A stretch of 64,000 nt of DNA, from contig NZ_LT632547.1 in NCBI RefSeq assembly GCF_900119695.1, positions 1,178,001 to 1,242,000 of the forward strand. The letters are read 5' to 3'. The notes under the pieces are model-generated. The model searched no databases. It saw only the letters and a program-made list of their open reading frames with translations, and was not told the DNA's origin. The position numbers and the translations under genes were made by a program. Shown piece after piece: positions 54,819-62,930 of this stretch. How positions within the stretch are numbered: the stretch's first letter is position 1; each line of letters begins with the position of its first letter. The DNA is from Actinomyces urinae. Its GTDB lineage: Bacteria; Actinomycetota; Actinomycetes; Actinomycetales; Actinomycetaceae.

Positions 54819-55085
54819 TTAACGCCAGCGCAGGGTCATGAGGAATCCGGTCATCATGAAACCAAGGCCGATTGCAAGATTCCAGTTGCCAATGCCAGGA
54901 ATCGGGAAGCGAGCCCCCGTCATATACATGACAACCAGCCAGAGCAGGCCAATGATCAGCAAAGCTACGAACGTGGGAGCCCACCAAGACGGTGAGAGCG
55001 GGATGCCGTCAGTCCACGATTTGATTTCCAAATCATCCGAATGGGACGAGCTGGACGTCTTCTTGCGTTTTCTTGATTCAGGCAC
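54819..55085 (-). CDS. crgA: Cell division protein CrgA
   Basis: This 88-residue protein starts PESRKRKK, has two membrane spans and the CrgA pattern PSWWAPTFVALLIIGLLWLV, ending in MTGFLMTLRWR. CrgA binds FtsZ and peptidoglycan synthases and controls septum formation in actinobacteria. The frame opens nine codons earlier, but GTG at 55083-55085 has GGAAGG upstream and fits family length. Confidence 0.9.
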   Translation of the reverse strand: MPESRKRKKTSSSSHSDDLEIKSWTDGIPLSPSWWAPTFVALLIIGLLWLVVMYMTGARFPIPGIGNWNLAIGLGFMMTGFLMTLRWR

Positions 55086-55123
55086 GCCTAATACCTTCCG
55101 ACAGAGCCCCACCCGTACACTGG

Positions 55124-55152
55124 TTACACTGGATTGGGCGAATGATTAAAAT
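55124..55152 (+). promoter_or_regulatory. Promoter candidate for DUF881-sortase
   Basis: TTACAC (55124-55129) and TAAAAT (55147-55152) have a 17-base spacer. They lie about 50 bases before the GTG of the DUF881 gene. Confidence 0.5.
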
Positions 55153-55200
55153 CTTGTAATAGCGTACCAAAAGTAACAGATATCGCGAAGAGGAGGGCTA

Positions 55201-55977
55201 GTGGAACACGCGGAAACGCGCGGCGCTCACTGCGGCGCGCCCAGTCGCGGAGCTACTCATAGCCGCAAAACTCCTTTTTCAGAGCGCATGAAACACATCT
55301 TTGGTCGCGGATTTGTGCTCTTCTTAGCTGGATTACTGTTTGCTGGTTCAATGACGTTCCGCCCTTCGGTTGGCTCGAGATACGACTCAGATTTGCTGTC
55401 TCTTGTGGCCCGCAAAGAAGCTGCCGTGAAGGAGTTATCCGCGGACAATGAAGAAATGTACAAGCAGATTGACCAGATGATCACAGCTGTGCCCGACCAG
55501 CCGCAACTGCCCGTGTCGGAACGTACGCGTGTGGAGCTGGCAGGACCGGGCGTCACGGTAACGTTGAATGACGCGCCGATACCCGAACCATTACCGGAGG
55601 GCGTTGTGGCAGACGACCTCGTAATCCACCAGCAGGATATAGAGGCGGTTTTTAATGCCCTACGAAGCGGCGGTGCGGAGGCACTCAGCGTGCAGGGCCG
55701 GTTCGTTCGCGCTGACTCGAAGGTTTCATGCGTGGGGAATGTAATCAACATCGACGGTAAGCTCTACTCGCCTCCTTACGAGATCGGGGCGATTGGAGAT
55801 GCTGCGAAAATGCGTGGCGCGCTCGCTCAGGATCCACAGATCGCTGTCCTGGGCGAGTACGTAGCACGGTTCAACTTGGGCTACAGTGTTCGAGACGAAG
55901 CAAAAGTTAGAATTAGTGCCGTGAATCAACAGCCGGTATTCAACTTTGTGAAAGTGACGGCTAACAATGACAACTAG
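55201..55977 (+). CDS. DUF881 family membrane protein
   Basis: This 258-residue protein has a cytoplasmic N-terminus (about 1-35), one membrane span (FVLFLAGLLFAGSMTF, about 39-56), a short coiled coil and the extracellular DUF881 domain with GPGVTVTLNDAPIP and ALRSGGAEALSVQG. The family lies in division and envelope gene clusters of actinobacteria and Firmicutes; its molecular role is unknown. The GTG start has GAGGAGGG upstream. It overlaps the sortase gene by 11 bases. Confidence 0.9.
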   Translation: MEHAETRGAHCGAPSRGATHSRKTPFSERMKHIFGRGFVLFLAGLLFAGSMTFRPSVGSRYDSDLLSLVARKEAAVKELSADNEEMYKQIDQMITAVPDQPQLPVSERTRVELAGPGVTVTLNDAPIPEPLPEGVVADDLVIHQQDIEAVFNALRSGGAEALSVQGRFVRADSKVSCVGNVINIDGKLYSPPYEIGAIGDAAKMRGALAQDPQIAVLGEYVARFNLGYSVRDEAKVRISAVNQQPVFNFVKVTANNDN

Positions 55978-56734
55978 TCCATACCCCAGCAGACGCTCAG
56001 CCGCGCGCAAAAAACCAAGCCTTTTTATTAGGTTTATTGGTGTGCTTGGCGAGCTCATGATCACAGCTTCGCTTGTGATTGGATTGTTTATCTTCTGGCA
56101 ACTGTACTGGACCTCCTGGGAGGTCGAAGCAGACCGGGAGCAGGCGATCAGTGACTTCGAAGCAAAACTTCCAAAGGTTGCTGTCGATAAGGTTCCTCCG
56201 GCTCATACGGAGGCTCCACCAGAGTTCACCCCGGTGGGTTATGGCGAAACCATGGGCATTTTGCACATACCCGTTTGGGACAATATGAAAGTTCCGGTGG
56301 TGCATGGAACTGCACAGTACCTGTTGGATCAGGCGCTGGGCGGACACTATGAATTCACGCAATGGCCGGGCGAGGTTGGCAACTTCGCTGTTGCTGCTCA
56401 CAGGCGATCGTATGGCAACAACTTCCGTTATGTGGATACTCTCGAAGAGGGCACCCCCGTGGTTATGGAAACCTCGAACGCATTCTTGGTATACAAGGTA
56501 GTGCAAAAAGAGATTGTGCTTCCAGAGCAGACGGAGGTTATTAACCCAGTTCCTGATCAGCCGATTGACGTCACTCCCACAAAGCGGATGCTAACGATGA
56601 CCACGTGTAGTACTGAGACTGGAGGCCAGTTTGGTAACAGTCATCGCTATATCGTGCACCTGGAGTTCCAACACTGGTATGAGCGCGATGAGGGCCTGCC
56701 ACCCGAACTGAAGTCTGAGAAGGAGGGCGCATAA
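55967..56734 (+). CDS. srtE: Class E sortase
   Basis: This 255-residue sortase has an N-terminal membrane span (about 24-45) and the extracellular catalytic domain. His lies in VAAHRRSYGN, Cys in TMTTCST and Arg in SHRYIVHLEF. The TxTTC context and the position after crgA/DUF881 fit class E, which in actinobacteria anchors proteins with LAxTG signals to the wall or to pili. No sortase substrate is encoded in this window. Confidence 0.93.
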   Translation: MTTSPYPSRRSAARKKPSLFIRFIGVLGELMITASLVIGLFIFWQLYWTSWEVEADREQAISDFEAKLPKVAVDKVPPAHTEAPPEFTPVGYGETMGILHIPVWDNMKVPVVHGTAQYLLDQALGGHYEFTQWPGEVGNFAVAAHRRSYGNNFRYVDTLEEGTPVVMETSNAFLVYKVVQKEIVLPEQTEVINPVPDQPIDVTPTKRMLTMTTCSTETGGQFGNSHRYIVHLEFQHWYERDEGLPPELKSEKEGA

Positions 56735-56917
56735 ATGTATGCCGCTATCTTCCGCCTGCTGCCGGGCCCGAAGTGGTTGAAGGTTGTCTGGTCGATCCTG
56801 CTGATTGTTCTCGTGGCCTGGTTGCTTCTCGAGTTTGCCTTCCCATGGGTACAAGAGACGTTTAACGTGGTTGAGAATACGGTCGACGTGCCGGGTGTGA
56901 CAACAACGAGTACGTAA
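56735..56917 (+). CDS. Small single-span membrane protein
   Basis: This 60-residue protein (MYAAIFRLLPGPKWLKVVWS) has one membrane span followed by a short polar tail. Its ATG comes directly after the sortase stop. Similar small proteins follow the sortase gene in other actinobacteria. The function is unknown. Confidence 0.8.
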   Translation: MYAAIFRLLPGPKWLKVVWSILLIVLVAWLLLEFAFPWVQETFNVVENTVDVPGVTTTST

Positions 56918-56933
56918 GCACTTAACATACGAA

Positions 56934-56980
56934 AATAGGTGGGCGGTCCGTTACATGAGTTTACGGACCGCCCACCTATT
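56934..56980. terminator. Bidirectional terminator
   Basis: An 18-bp perfect stem (56934-56951 with 56963-56980) stands between the rightward sortase operon and the leftward pknB. No long U-run follows on either side. Confidence 0.75.
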
Positions 56981-56988
56981 CGTGAGGA

Positions 56989-58779
56989 TTATTGCGTATT
57001 TTCGGAGGGCTGTTCCTCGGTTGGTTCCGTCTGCTCTGGAACGGGAGGCTGCGCGGGCGCGGGCGCCTTAGCAACTGTGACGGTGATCGTAGTGTCCTTC
57101 GATACCGTTCCGGTTGCGGAAAGGCTCATCACGGTGCCCTCCGCGTGGTCAGCACTCTCTTCGGTTTCAACGTTGGTGTTAAGGCCCAGCTCCTGCAGTA
57201 CTTGGAGTACCTCGTCGCGGGGGCGTCCAACTAGATCGGCTGGTACGGAAACGTTGCCAGACGCGATGAATAGTGTCACTGACTCGCCTTCGCTGATCTT
57301 AGCTCCGGCCTCTGGGTCGGTCTTGATAACCCGCCCCTTCTCCTGTGAAGGATCGTCAACGGTGACAACATCAGATACCTGTAATCCCTTTTGCTTGAGT
57401 TGATCTCGAGCTTGCTGCTGAGTTAGGCCGCTAACGTCAGGAACCGTTGTGTCTGCAGGACCTGAAGAGAGGACCACCTTCACGGTTGTGCCCTTATCTA
57501 CGATCGTGCCTGCTTCCGGGTTAGACGAAATGACCGAGTTTGCAGGAATTTCTGAACTTGCTTCGGTGCTTTCGATGGCAAACTCTAATCCAGATTCTTT
57601 AAGCGTCGCGATTGCTTGTTCTTGAGTTTGTCCAACAACGGTTGGAACCGGAACTTGCTCTACTTCCGGCTCCCCCGAGTTGGTGGCGAACCACCACACC
57701 AGGCCGCCAATCATGGCAAGGGCAACAACGATAAGTAAAGCGATTGGCCAGCGCTTCTTCTTGGGTTCCTCCTCCAAAGTGTCAATGCGCGCCATGGTTT
57801 GCGTATCGTAAGCGGGGGCAGGAGGTGGCATGGTTGCCGCAGGTATCGTCATGGTTGCAGGGGACATAACCTGGGTTGCTGGAATCTGCCACGAGTCCGT
57901 TTCAGGTGCCATCACGAGAGCGCCGCGTGCCGCTCGGTTTAGGTCGGCACGCATCTCTTCAGCGGAGCTGTACCTGTCGTCACGGTTCTTTGCCAAAGCC
58001 TTGAGGACAACCCGGTCAATCGAGTCCGGCACGTCACTGGTGATAGACGAGGGGGTGGGCGGAATCTCTGAGACATGCTGGTAGGCCACGGCGACAGCAG
58101 AATCTCCCTTGAATGGCGGCTGCCCCGTGAGAAGTTCAAATAGTACGCAGCCCGTGGAGTAAATATCAGAACGGGCGTCAACCGGGTCGCCGTGTGCCTG
58201 TTCGGGGGAGAGGTACTGAGCGGTTCCAACCACGGCATTGGTCTGCGTCATGGTGGCTTGAGAATCCGTGAGGGCACGTGCGATACCGAAGTCCATGACT
58301 TTGATCTTGCCGGTGTTCGTCAGCATGATGTTGCCCGGTTTGATGTCACGGTGAACCAGGCCGTGTACGTGCGAATACTCGAGGGCGGAGAGTACGCCAG
58401 AGATGATTTCTACGGCTTCGTCGATAGGAACCGGGGCCCCTCCAGCAAGGAGGTCACGCACCGTGTGTCCTTCAACGTATTCCATAACGATGTAGGGCAC
58501 GGAGACCGTTGATCCGTCAGGAGTTGTCACGTCCTCTTCGCCGGTGTCATAAACCGCAACTATGTTTGGATGATTCAAAGACGCGGCAGCCTGCGCTTCG
58601 CGGCGGAAACGCGTTTGGAAAATAGAGTCTCGCGCAAGGTCAGTGCGGAGCATCTTGATTGCGACCACTCGAGACAGGCGGGTATCGAAGCCAAGATGTA
58701 CCTGTGCCATGCCTCCACGGCCGATCATCGACCGCACTTCGTAGCGTCCGGCTAGGCGGTGGGTGTGGTTGTCAGCCAT
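56989..58779 (-). CDS. pknB: Ser/Thr protein kinase with three PASTA domains
   Basis: This 596-residue receptor kinase has the P-loop GRGGMAQVHLGF, catalytic HRDIKPGNI and DFG in VMDFGIAR (kinase about 1-275). A linker and a membrane span follow (WPIALLIVVALAMIGGLVWW, about 345-364), then three extracellular PASTA repeats (about 375-440, 441-510, 511-575), which bind peptidoglycan or lipid II, and a Pro/Glu-rich end. It controls cell-wall synthesis and division. The ATG lies inside pknA's end (28-base overlap) and has GGAGG upstream. Confidence 0.96.
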   Translation of the reverse strand: MADNHTHRLAGRYEVRSMIGRGGMAQVHLGFDTRLSRVVAIKMLRTDLARDSIFQTRFRREAQAAASLNHPNIVAVYDTGEEDVTTPDGSTVSVPYIVMEYVEGHTVRDLLAGGAPVPIDEAVEIISGVLSALEYSHVHGLVHRDIKPGNIMLTNTGKIKVMDFGIARALTDSQATMTQTNAVVGTAQYLSPEQAHGDPVDARSDIYSTGCVLFELLTGQPPFKGDSAVAVAYQHVSEIPPTPSSITSDVPDSIDRVVLKALAKNRDDRYSSAEEMRADLNRAARGALVMAPETDSWQIPATQVMSPATMTIPAATMPPPAPAYDTQTMARIDTLEEEPKKKRWPIALLIVVALAMIGGLVWWFATNSGEPEVEQVPVPTVVGQTQEQAIATLKESGLEFAIESTEASSEIPANSVISSNPEAGTIVDKGTTVKVVLSSGPADTTVPDVSGLTQQQARDQLKQKGLQVSDVVTVDDPSQEKGRVIKTDPEAGAKISEGESVTLFIASGNVSVPADLVGRPRDEVLQVLQELGLNTNVETEESADHAEGTVMSLSATGTVSKDTTITVTVAKAPAPAQPPVPEQTEPTEEQPSENTQ

Positions 58780-60095
58780 GCTTGAACCTCCGTTGATGTG
58801 TTCTCTGCCAGAATACTCGTAAATCTCTCGTGGCTCGCTGTGGAGCTTACGGAGCTCGGGGTGCTTTTGAAAGCAAATATGACTAGCAGCGTGACAATAA
58901 AAATAACAATTGCGACAACTAATAACTCTTGTATTTTCAGCTCGTAAGCATCTGTAGCTGCGTGTCTGTAGGTCTTGTTACCTGATGGTTGTTGCCGTGA
59001 ATTAGGAGCATATTGTGCCCGGGTGGGTAAATTGCTTTTCGTTGCCCGTTTTACGGATTGGTTGCGCTGGCCAGATTTGGAAGTGGGTGACGCGTCGGTT
59101 CGCACTTTAGAGGCAGTGGTTTTGCGTGGCTTGGTCACGTCAGTGCGTCTTTTGGTTGCGGCCTCGTTAGCGGAGTGTTTCTTAGGGATCGAAGTGGTAA
59201 AGCCCGCGCGATTACGTTTGAGGGTAGCTGGTGGCGCATCAGGTAGCGAAACGGGTTGAGGATTGGTAGATAGTCCAAGGGAGAGAGCGGCGTTGGATAG
59301 TTGCTTGGCGAGGGTAGCACCATCTTTTGGTCGATCTGATGGCTTCTTTTCCAGCAGTTTCATGACGATCTGCGCGAGCTCTTTGGGAACATCGTCGGGT
59401 AGTGGTGGGACTTCATCATTGACGTGAGCGAATGCGACGTCCACCTGGGTTTTGCCTGTGAATGGACGCTTTCCAGCAAGTGCCTCGTAGGCAATCACGC
59501 CCAGTGCATAGAGGTCGCCGCTGTGGGTTGCGGGATCTCCCATCGCCTGTTCGGGCGGCAGGTATTGAGCGGTACCCATTACCATGCCAGCCTCAGTCAT
59601 GGTGGCTTGGCCAGGCGTAGTGGAAATGCCAAAGTCGGTGAGTTTAACCAAACCTTCGGGCGTGATGAGGATGTTGGAAGGCTTAATGTCGCGGTGGACG
59701 ATTTCTCGGTCCTTTGCCGACTGAAGCACGTACGCGGTTTGGATAAGGATGGGTAGTAGCTGGTCCGGAGCGATGCGGTTACCGCCACGCAGGTACTCGT
59801 TGAAGGGACGGCCCTCAACGTACTCCATGACAATCCATCCTGTGCCGTCCTCTTCACCGTGATCGAGGACCGCAGCGATGTTGGGATGTTGTATGCGCAT
59901 GGCGTTAGTTGCTTCCATGCGTAGACGTTGGAGGAAGGTAGCCTGGCCGGTGAGTTCTGGTTTGAGGATCTTCACGGCAATGTGTCGGCCCGTCACCTTA
60001 TCGCGCGCGGTCCAAACTTCGCCCATGCCGCCCGTGGCAACCTGGCGGACAAGTTTGTAGCGCCCGCCCAGTACTTTCCCGCTGTAGTTACTCAT
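58752..60095 (-). CDS. pknA: Ser/Thr protein kinase (PknA-like)
   Basis: This protein of about 447 residues has a kinase domain (about 8-270; ATGGMGEVW, HRDIKPSNIL, LTDFGIS). A long basic Ser/Thr/Lys/Arg-rich juxtamembrane region follows, then one span (about 387-408) and a short outer tail without PASTA repeats. It is the partner of PknB. The frame opens 34 codons earlier, but ATG at 60093-60095 (MSNYSGKVLGG) overlaps the pbpA stop by 8 bases and fits the family. Confidence 0.93.
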   Translation of the reverse strand: MSNYSGKVLGGRYKLVRQVATGGMGEVWTARDKVTGRHIAVKILKPELTGQATFLQRLRMEATNAMRIQHPNIAAVLDHGEEDGTGWIVMEYVEGRPFNEYLRGGNRIAPDQLLPILIQTAYVLQSAKDREIVHRDIKPSNILITPEGLVKLTDFGISTTPGQATMTEAGMVMGTAQYLPPEQAMGDPATHSGDLYALGVIAYEALAGKRPFTGKTQVDVAFAHVNDEVPPLPDDVPKELAQIVMKLLEKKPSDRPKDGATLAKQLSNAALSLGLSTNPQPVSLPDAPPATLKRNRAGFTTSIPKKHSANEAATKRRTDVTKPRKTTASKVRTDASPTSKSGQRNQSVKRATKSNLPTRAQYAPNSRQQPSGNKTYRHAATDAYELKIQELLVVAIVIFIVTLLVIFAFKSTPSSVSSTASHERFTSILAENTSTEVQAWLTTTPTA

Positions 60096-61536
60096 CGGCG
60101 TACTCAGCTTCCAAGAGTTGGCGCACCACTGGGCCGGCGTCCGTTCCGCCACCCACATACGGGTTGATGTCGTCGCCCTGGATGGCAACGGCAACAACTA
60201 CGGGGTTGTCGTTGGCGATAAAGGCTACGGACCAGGCGATGTTGTGATCTGCCACCTCGGCCGTACCGGTTTTTGCAGCGACGGTGGCGTCAGGCAGGTA
60301 CATGGTTCCGCCCGTGCCGTACCGAGTGTCAACTACCGCAACCATCATTGTGCGCAGCTGAGAGGCAACCTCTGGTGTGATTGGAGTAGAGAGGAGTTTT
60401 GGTGTAGTGGTGGTTTGAACCTCAAGATCGGCGTTTACTACCGAATCGATAAGGTACGGCTTCATTAGTTGCCCATTGTTTGCCACCGCCGCAGCGATCA
60501 TAGCCATTTGAAGAGGCGTGACTTGCACGTCGCTTTGCCCAATCGCGGCGAGGGCGGTCTGAGCCTGGTCTAAGTCGTCAGGATAGGCTGAGGGAGTAAC
60601 TGGTAGCGGGATGGCAAGATCCTGCTCGAAGCCGAAGTCTAGGGCCTTCTGGCGGAGCTTTTCTGCGCCAACTGTGACACCGCCCTCGGCAAAAGTTGTG
60701 TTGCACGAGCGCGCGAAGGCTTCGGTCAAGGTCGGGTGGCCGTCGCCGCAGGCAAGGCCACTAATGTTAGGCAGGTCGGTTTCAGTGCCGGGTAGGCGGT
60801 ATGAAGCCGGGCCGTTCACCTTCGAATCTGGAGTGAGACCGGATTCAAGCATTGCCGCGGCAGTCACAAGCTTGAACACTGAACCGGGTGCGTAGCGATC
60901 GCCTGCAATGGCGCGATTCTTGAGTGGCTTTCCACTGTCTGCGTCCAGCTGCTTGTAATAGTCCATTGCTGCCGCCCCGTCCGGGTCGGCTAGTTTGTTC
61001 GGATCGTAGGAGGGGGAGGAGTAGAGGGCGCGGATTGCCCCGGTCTTCGCCTCGATGGCAACCACAGCTCCTTCACGACCTCCGAGGGCAGATTTAGCGG
61101 CTTCTTGGAGAGAGGCGTCGATGGTCAGGTTGACGCCTCCACCTCGCCGCTCCTGACCGGTGAGCAGGTTTTGGAGCCGCTGGGTGAAGAGGGAGGGTGC
61201 GTCGCCCTCAAGAATCTCGTCGGCGGCGGATTCAAGGCCGCTGGATGATCCGAGGTTTGTGGAGAACCAGCCGGTGAGGTGCCCGTAGAGGTCGCCGGCC
61301 GGATAGCTGCGGTTGTACCTGCGCGAGTCCGGGATTTTCACCGACTCGGCGATGGCGGTGCCGTTCACAATGATGGGCCCGCGGTCACGTTCTGCCGCGT
61401 GCAGGATGGTGCGCGAGTTGCGTGCGTCCGCGTTGAGTTCGGGCGCCTTGTAGAACTGAATGTAGGTGGCTGCTAGCGCCAGGGAACACACCATGGCAAA
61501 CAGGATGATGTAAAGTTTGCGGATTTGATTGTTCAT
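60088..61536 (-). CDS. pbpA: Penicillin-binding transpeptidase (PbpA, FtsI-like)
   Basis: This 482-residue class B PBP has an N-terminal membrane span (about 8-26) and a transpeptidase domain. SxxK reads SVFK (APGSVFKLVTAAAML), SxN reads SCN (ARSCNTTFAE) and KTG reads KTGTAE. It cross-links peptidoglycan and pairs with RodA encoded directly upstream (4-base overlap). Confidence 0.96.
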   Translation of the reverse strand: MNNQIRKLYIILFAMVCSLALAATYIQFYKAPELNADARNSRTILHAAERDRGPIIVNGTAIAESVKIPDSRRYNRSYPAGDLYGHLTGWFSTNLGSSSGLESAADEILEGDAPSLFTQRLQNLLTGQERRGGGVNLTIDASLQEAAKSALGGREGAVVAIEAKTGAIRALYSSPSYDPNKLADPDGAAAMDYYKQLDADSGKPLKNRAIAGDRYAPGSVFKLVTAAAMLESGLTPDSKVNGPASYRLPGTETDLPNISGLACGDGHPTLTEAFARSCNTTFAEGGVTVGAEKLRQKALDFGFEQDLAIPLPVTPSAYPDDLDQAQTALAAIGQSDVQVTPLQMAMIAAAVANNGQLMKPYLIDSVVNADLEVQTTTTPKLLSTPITPEVASQLRTMMVAVVDTRYGTGGTMYLPDATVAAKTGTAEVADHNIAWSVAFIANDNPVVVAVAIQGDDINPYVGGGTDAGPVVRQLLEAEYADE

Positions 61537-62930
61537 TGGGCGCCTCCCGCAAGGTCGCTAGGCATGGCAACCGGGGTTGGGGGGCGGCGCGACGCGTCGG
61601 ATATGCGTAGCAGTAGGGCCACAGATATCCACGAGGCAACCATGGACGAGCCACCTTGTGCGAGGAAGGGCGCGGTGAGGCCCGTGAGTGGGATCAGGCG
61701 GGTGATGCCGCCGAGCACTACAAATAGTTGGAGGCCGAGCGAGAAGCTGATGCCGGTGGCAAGTAATTTGCCAAATCCATCGCGCACACCGATGGCGGCG
61801 CGCAGCCCGCGCTCGATGAGGATTAGGTACATGAGCAATATGGCCATGAGGCCGGTGAGGCCAAGTTCTTCCGCGAGGGAAGACAGGATGAAGTCAGACT
61901 GTGCAAAGGGTACTAGTTGTGGGTATCCGCGCCCCCAGCCGGTACCGAACAAGCCACCCGATGCCATTCCGAACTGGCCTTGCACTACCTGGTGTGAACC
62001 GCCGATGGCGTTGTAAATGTCATTGTCGTACGCGTGAAGCCAGATGTTGATTCGCCGCCCAACATGAGGGAAAGTCTTGATTGCGAAGTAGGCGGCTGGT
62101 GCGAATAGTGTAGCGCCGATGATTAACCAGGAAACGCGGGCAGTGGCCACGTAGATCATGGCGATGAACAGGCCGAAGAATAGTAGCGAGGTGCCAAGGT
62201 CGCGCTGCAAGACGAGCACGAGGATTGCTACCAGCCATGTGAGCAGGATGGGGCCGAGGTCGCGTGCGCGAGGCAGGCGTATACCGAGGAATTTCTTGCC
62301 TCCAACGGTGAGCATGTCGCGGTTGGTGACGAGGTATCCGGCGAAGAAGATGGCGAGGGTGATTTTCACGAACTCGGCAGGTTGGACGGAGAATGGGCCG
62401 AGGTAAATCCAGATGCGCGCGCCGAAATGTTCCTGTCCAAGCCCGGGAATGAGGGGCAAGATTAGTAGCACGATGGACACGAACATGGCGATGTAGGTGT
62501 AGCGGCGCAGGTTTCGATGGTTGCGAACCAGAATGAGGACGGCCGCACCGGCCAGTAGCCCTACGGCTACGAAAATCAGCTGTTTCATACCGACAATCGG
62601 GTATTGCGATTCAGGCGGTAGGTTTTCGTTCAGCGTTTTGTAAGACACGTCGAGCCGGTAAATCATGGCGAGGCCAACGCCGGTCAGTCCGACAGCCACG
62701 GGTAGGATCACTGGGTCAGCGTGCGGAGCGAGTTTACGTACCCCGAGGTATGCAACGGTTGAGAATACGACGAGGATTACCACGTGCCAAAGGATGTTGG
62801 CAGGCAACTCGTCGGTTCGATTCAGGGAGGTGAGGACGTAACCGCCCAGGCCCGCGGCCGTGGACAGGACAAGCAGGAGCAGCTCTAAGAAGGGCCGCGA
62901 TCTTGGAGGAGAGATCGTTACGGTTGCCAT
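61533..62930 (-). CDS. rodA: Peptidoglycan glycosyltransferase RodA/FtsW family
   Basis: This 465-residue SEDS protein has about ten to twelve spans. Family motifs include QRDLGTSLLFFGLF, QVVQGQFGMASGGLFGTGWG and PLTGLTAPFLAQGGSSM. It polymerises glycan strands from lipid II together with PbpA. It touches the pstP stop by 1 base. Confidence 0.96.
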   Translation of the reverse strand: MATVTISPPRSRPFLELLLLVLSTAAGLGGYVLTSLNRTDELPANILWHVVILVVFSTVAYLGVRKLAPHADPVILPVAVGLTGVGLAMIYRLDVSYKTLNENLPPESQYPIVGMKQLIFVAVGLLAGAAVLILVRNHRNLRRYTYIAMFVSIVLLILPLIPGLGQEHFGARIWIYLGPFSVQPAEFVKITLAIFFAGYLVTNRDMLTVGGKKFLGIRLPRARDLGPILLTWLVAILVLVLQRDLGTSLLFFGLFIAMIYVATARVSWLIIGATLFAPAAYFAIKTFPHVGRRINIWLHAYDNDIYNAIGGSHQVVQGQFGMASGGLFGTGWGRGYPQLVPFAQSDFILSSLAEELGLTGLMAILLMYLILIERGLRAAIGVRDGFGKLLATGISFSLGLQLFVVLGGITRLIPLTGLTAPFLAQGGSSMVASWISVALLLRISDASRRPPTPVAMPSDLAGGAQ

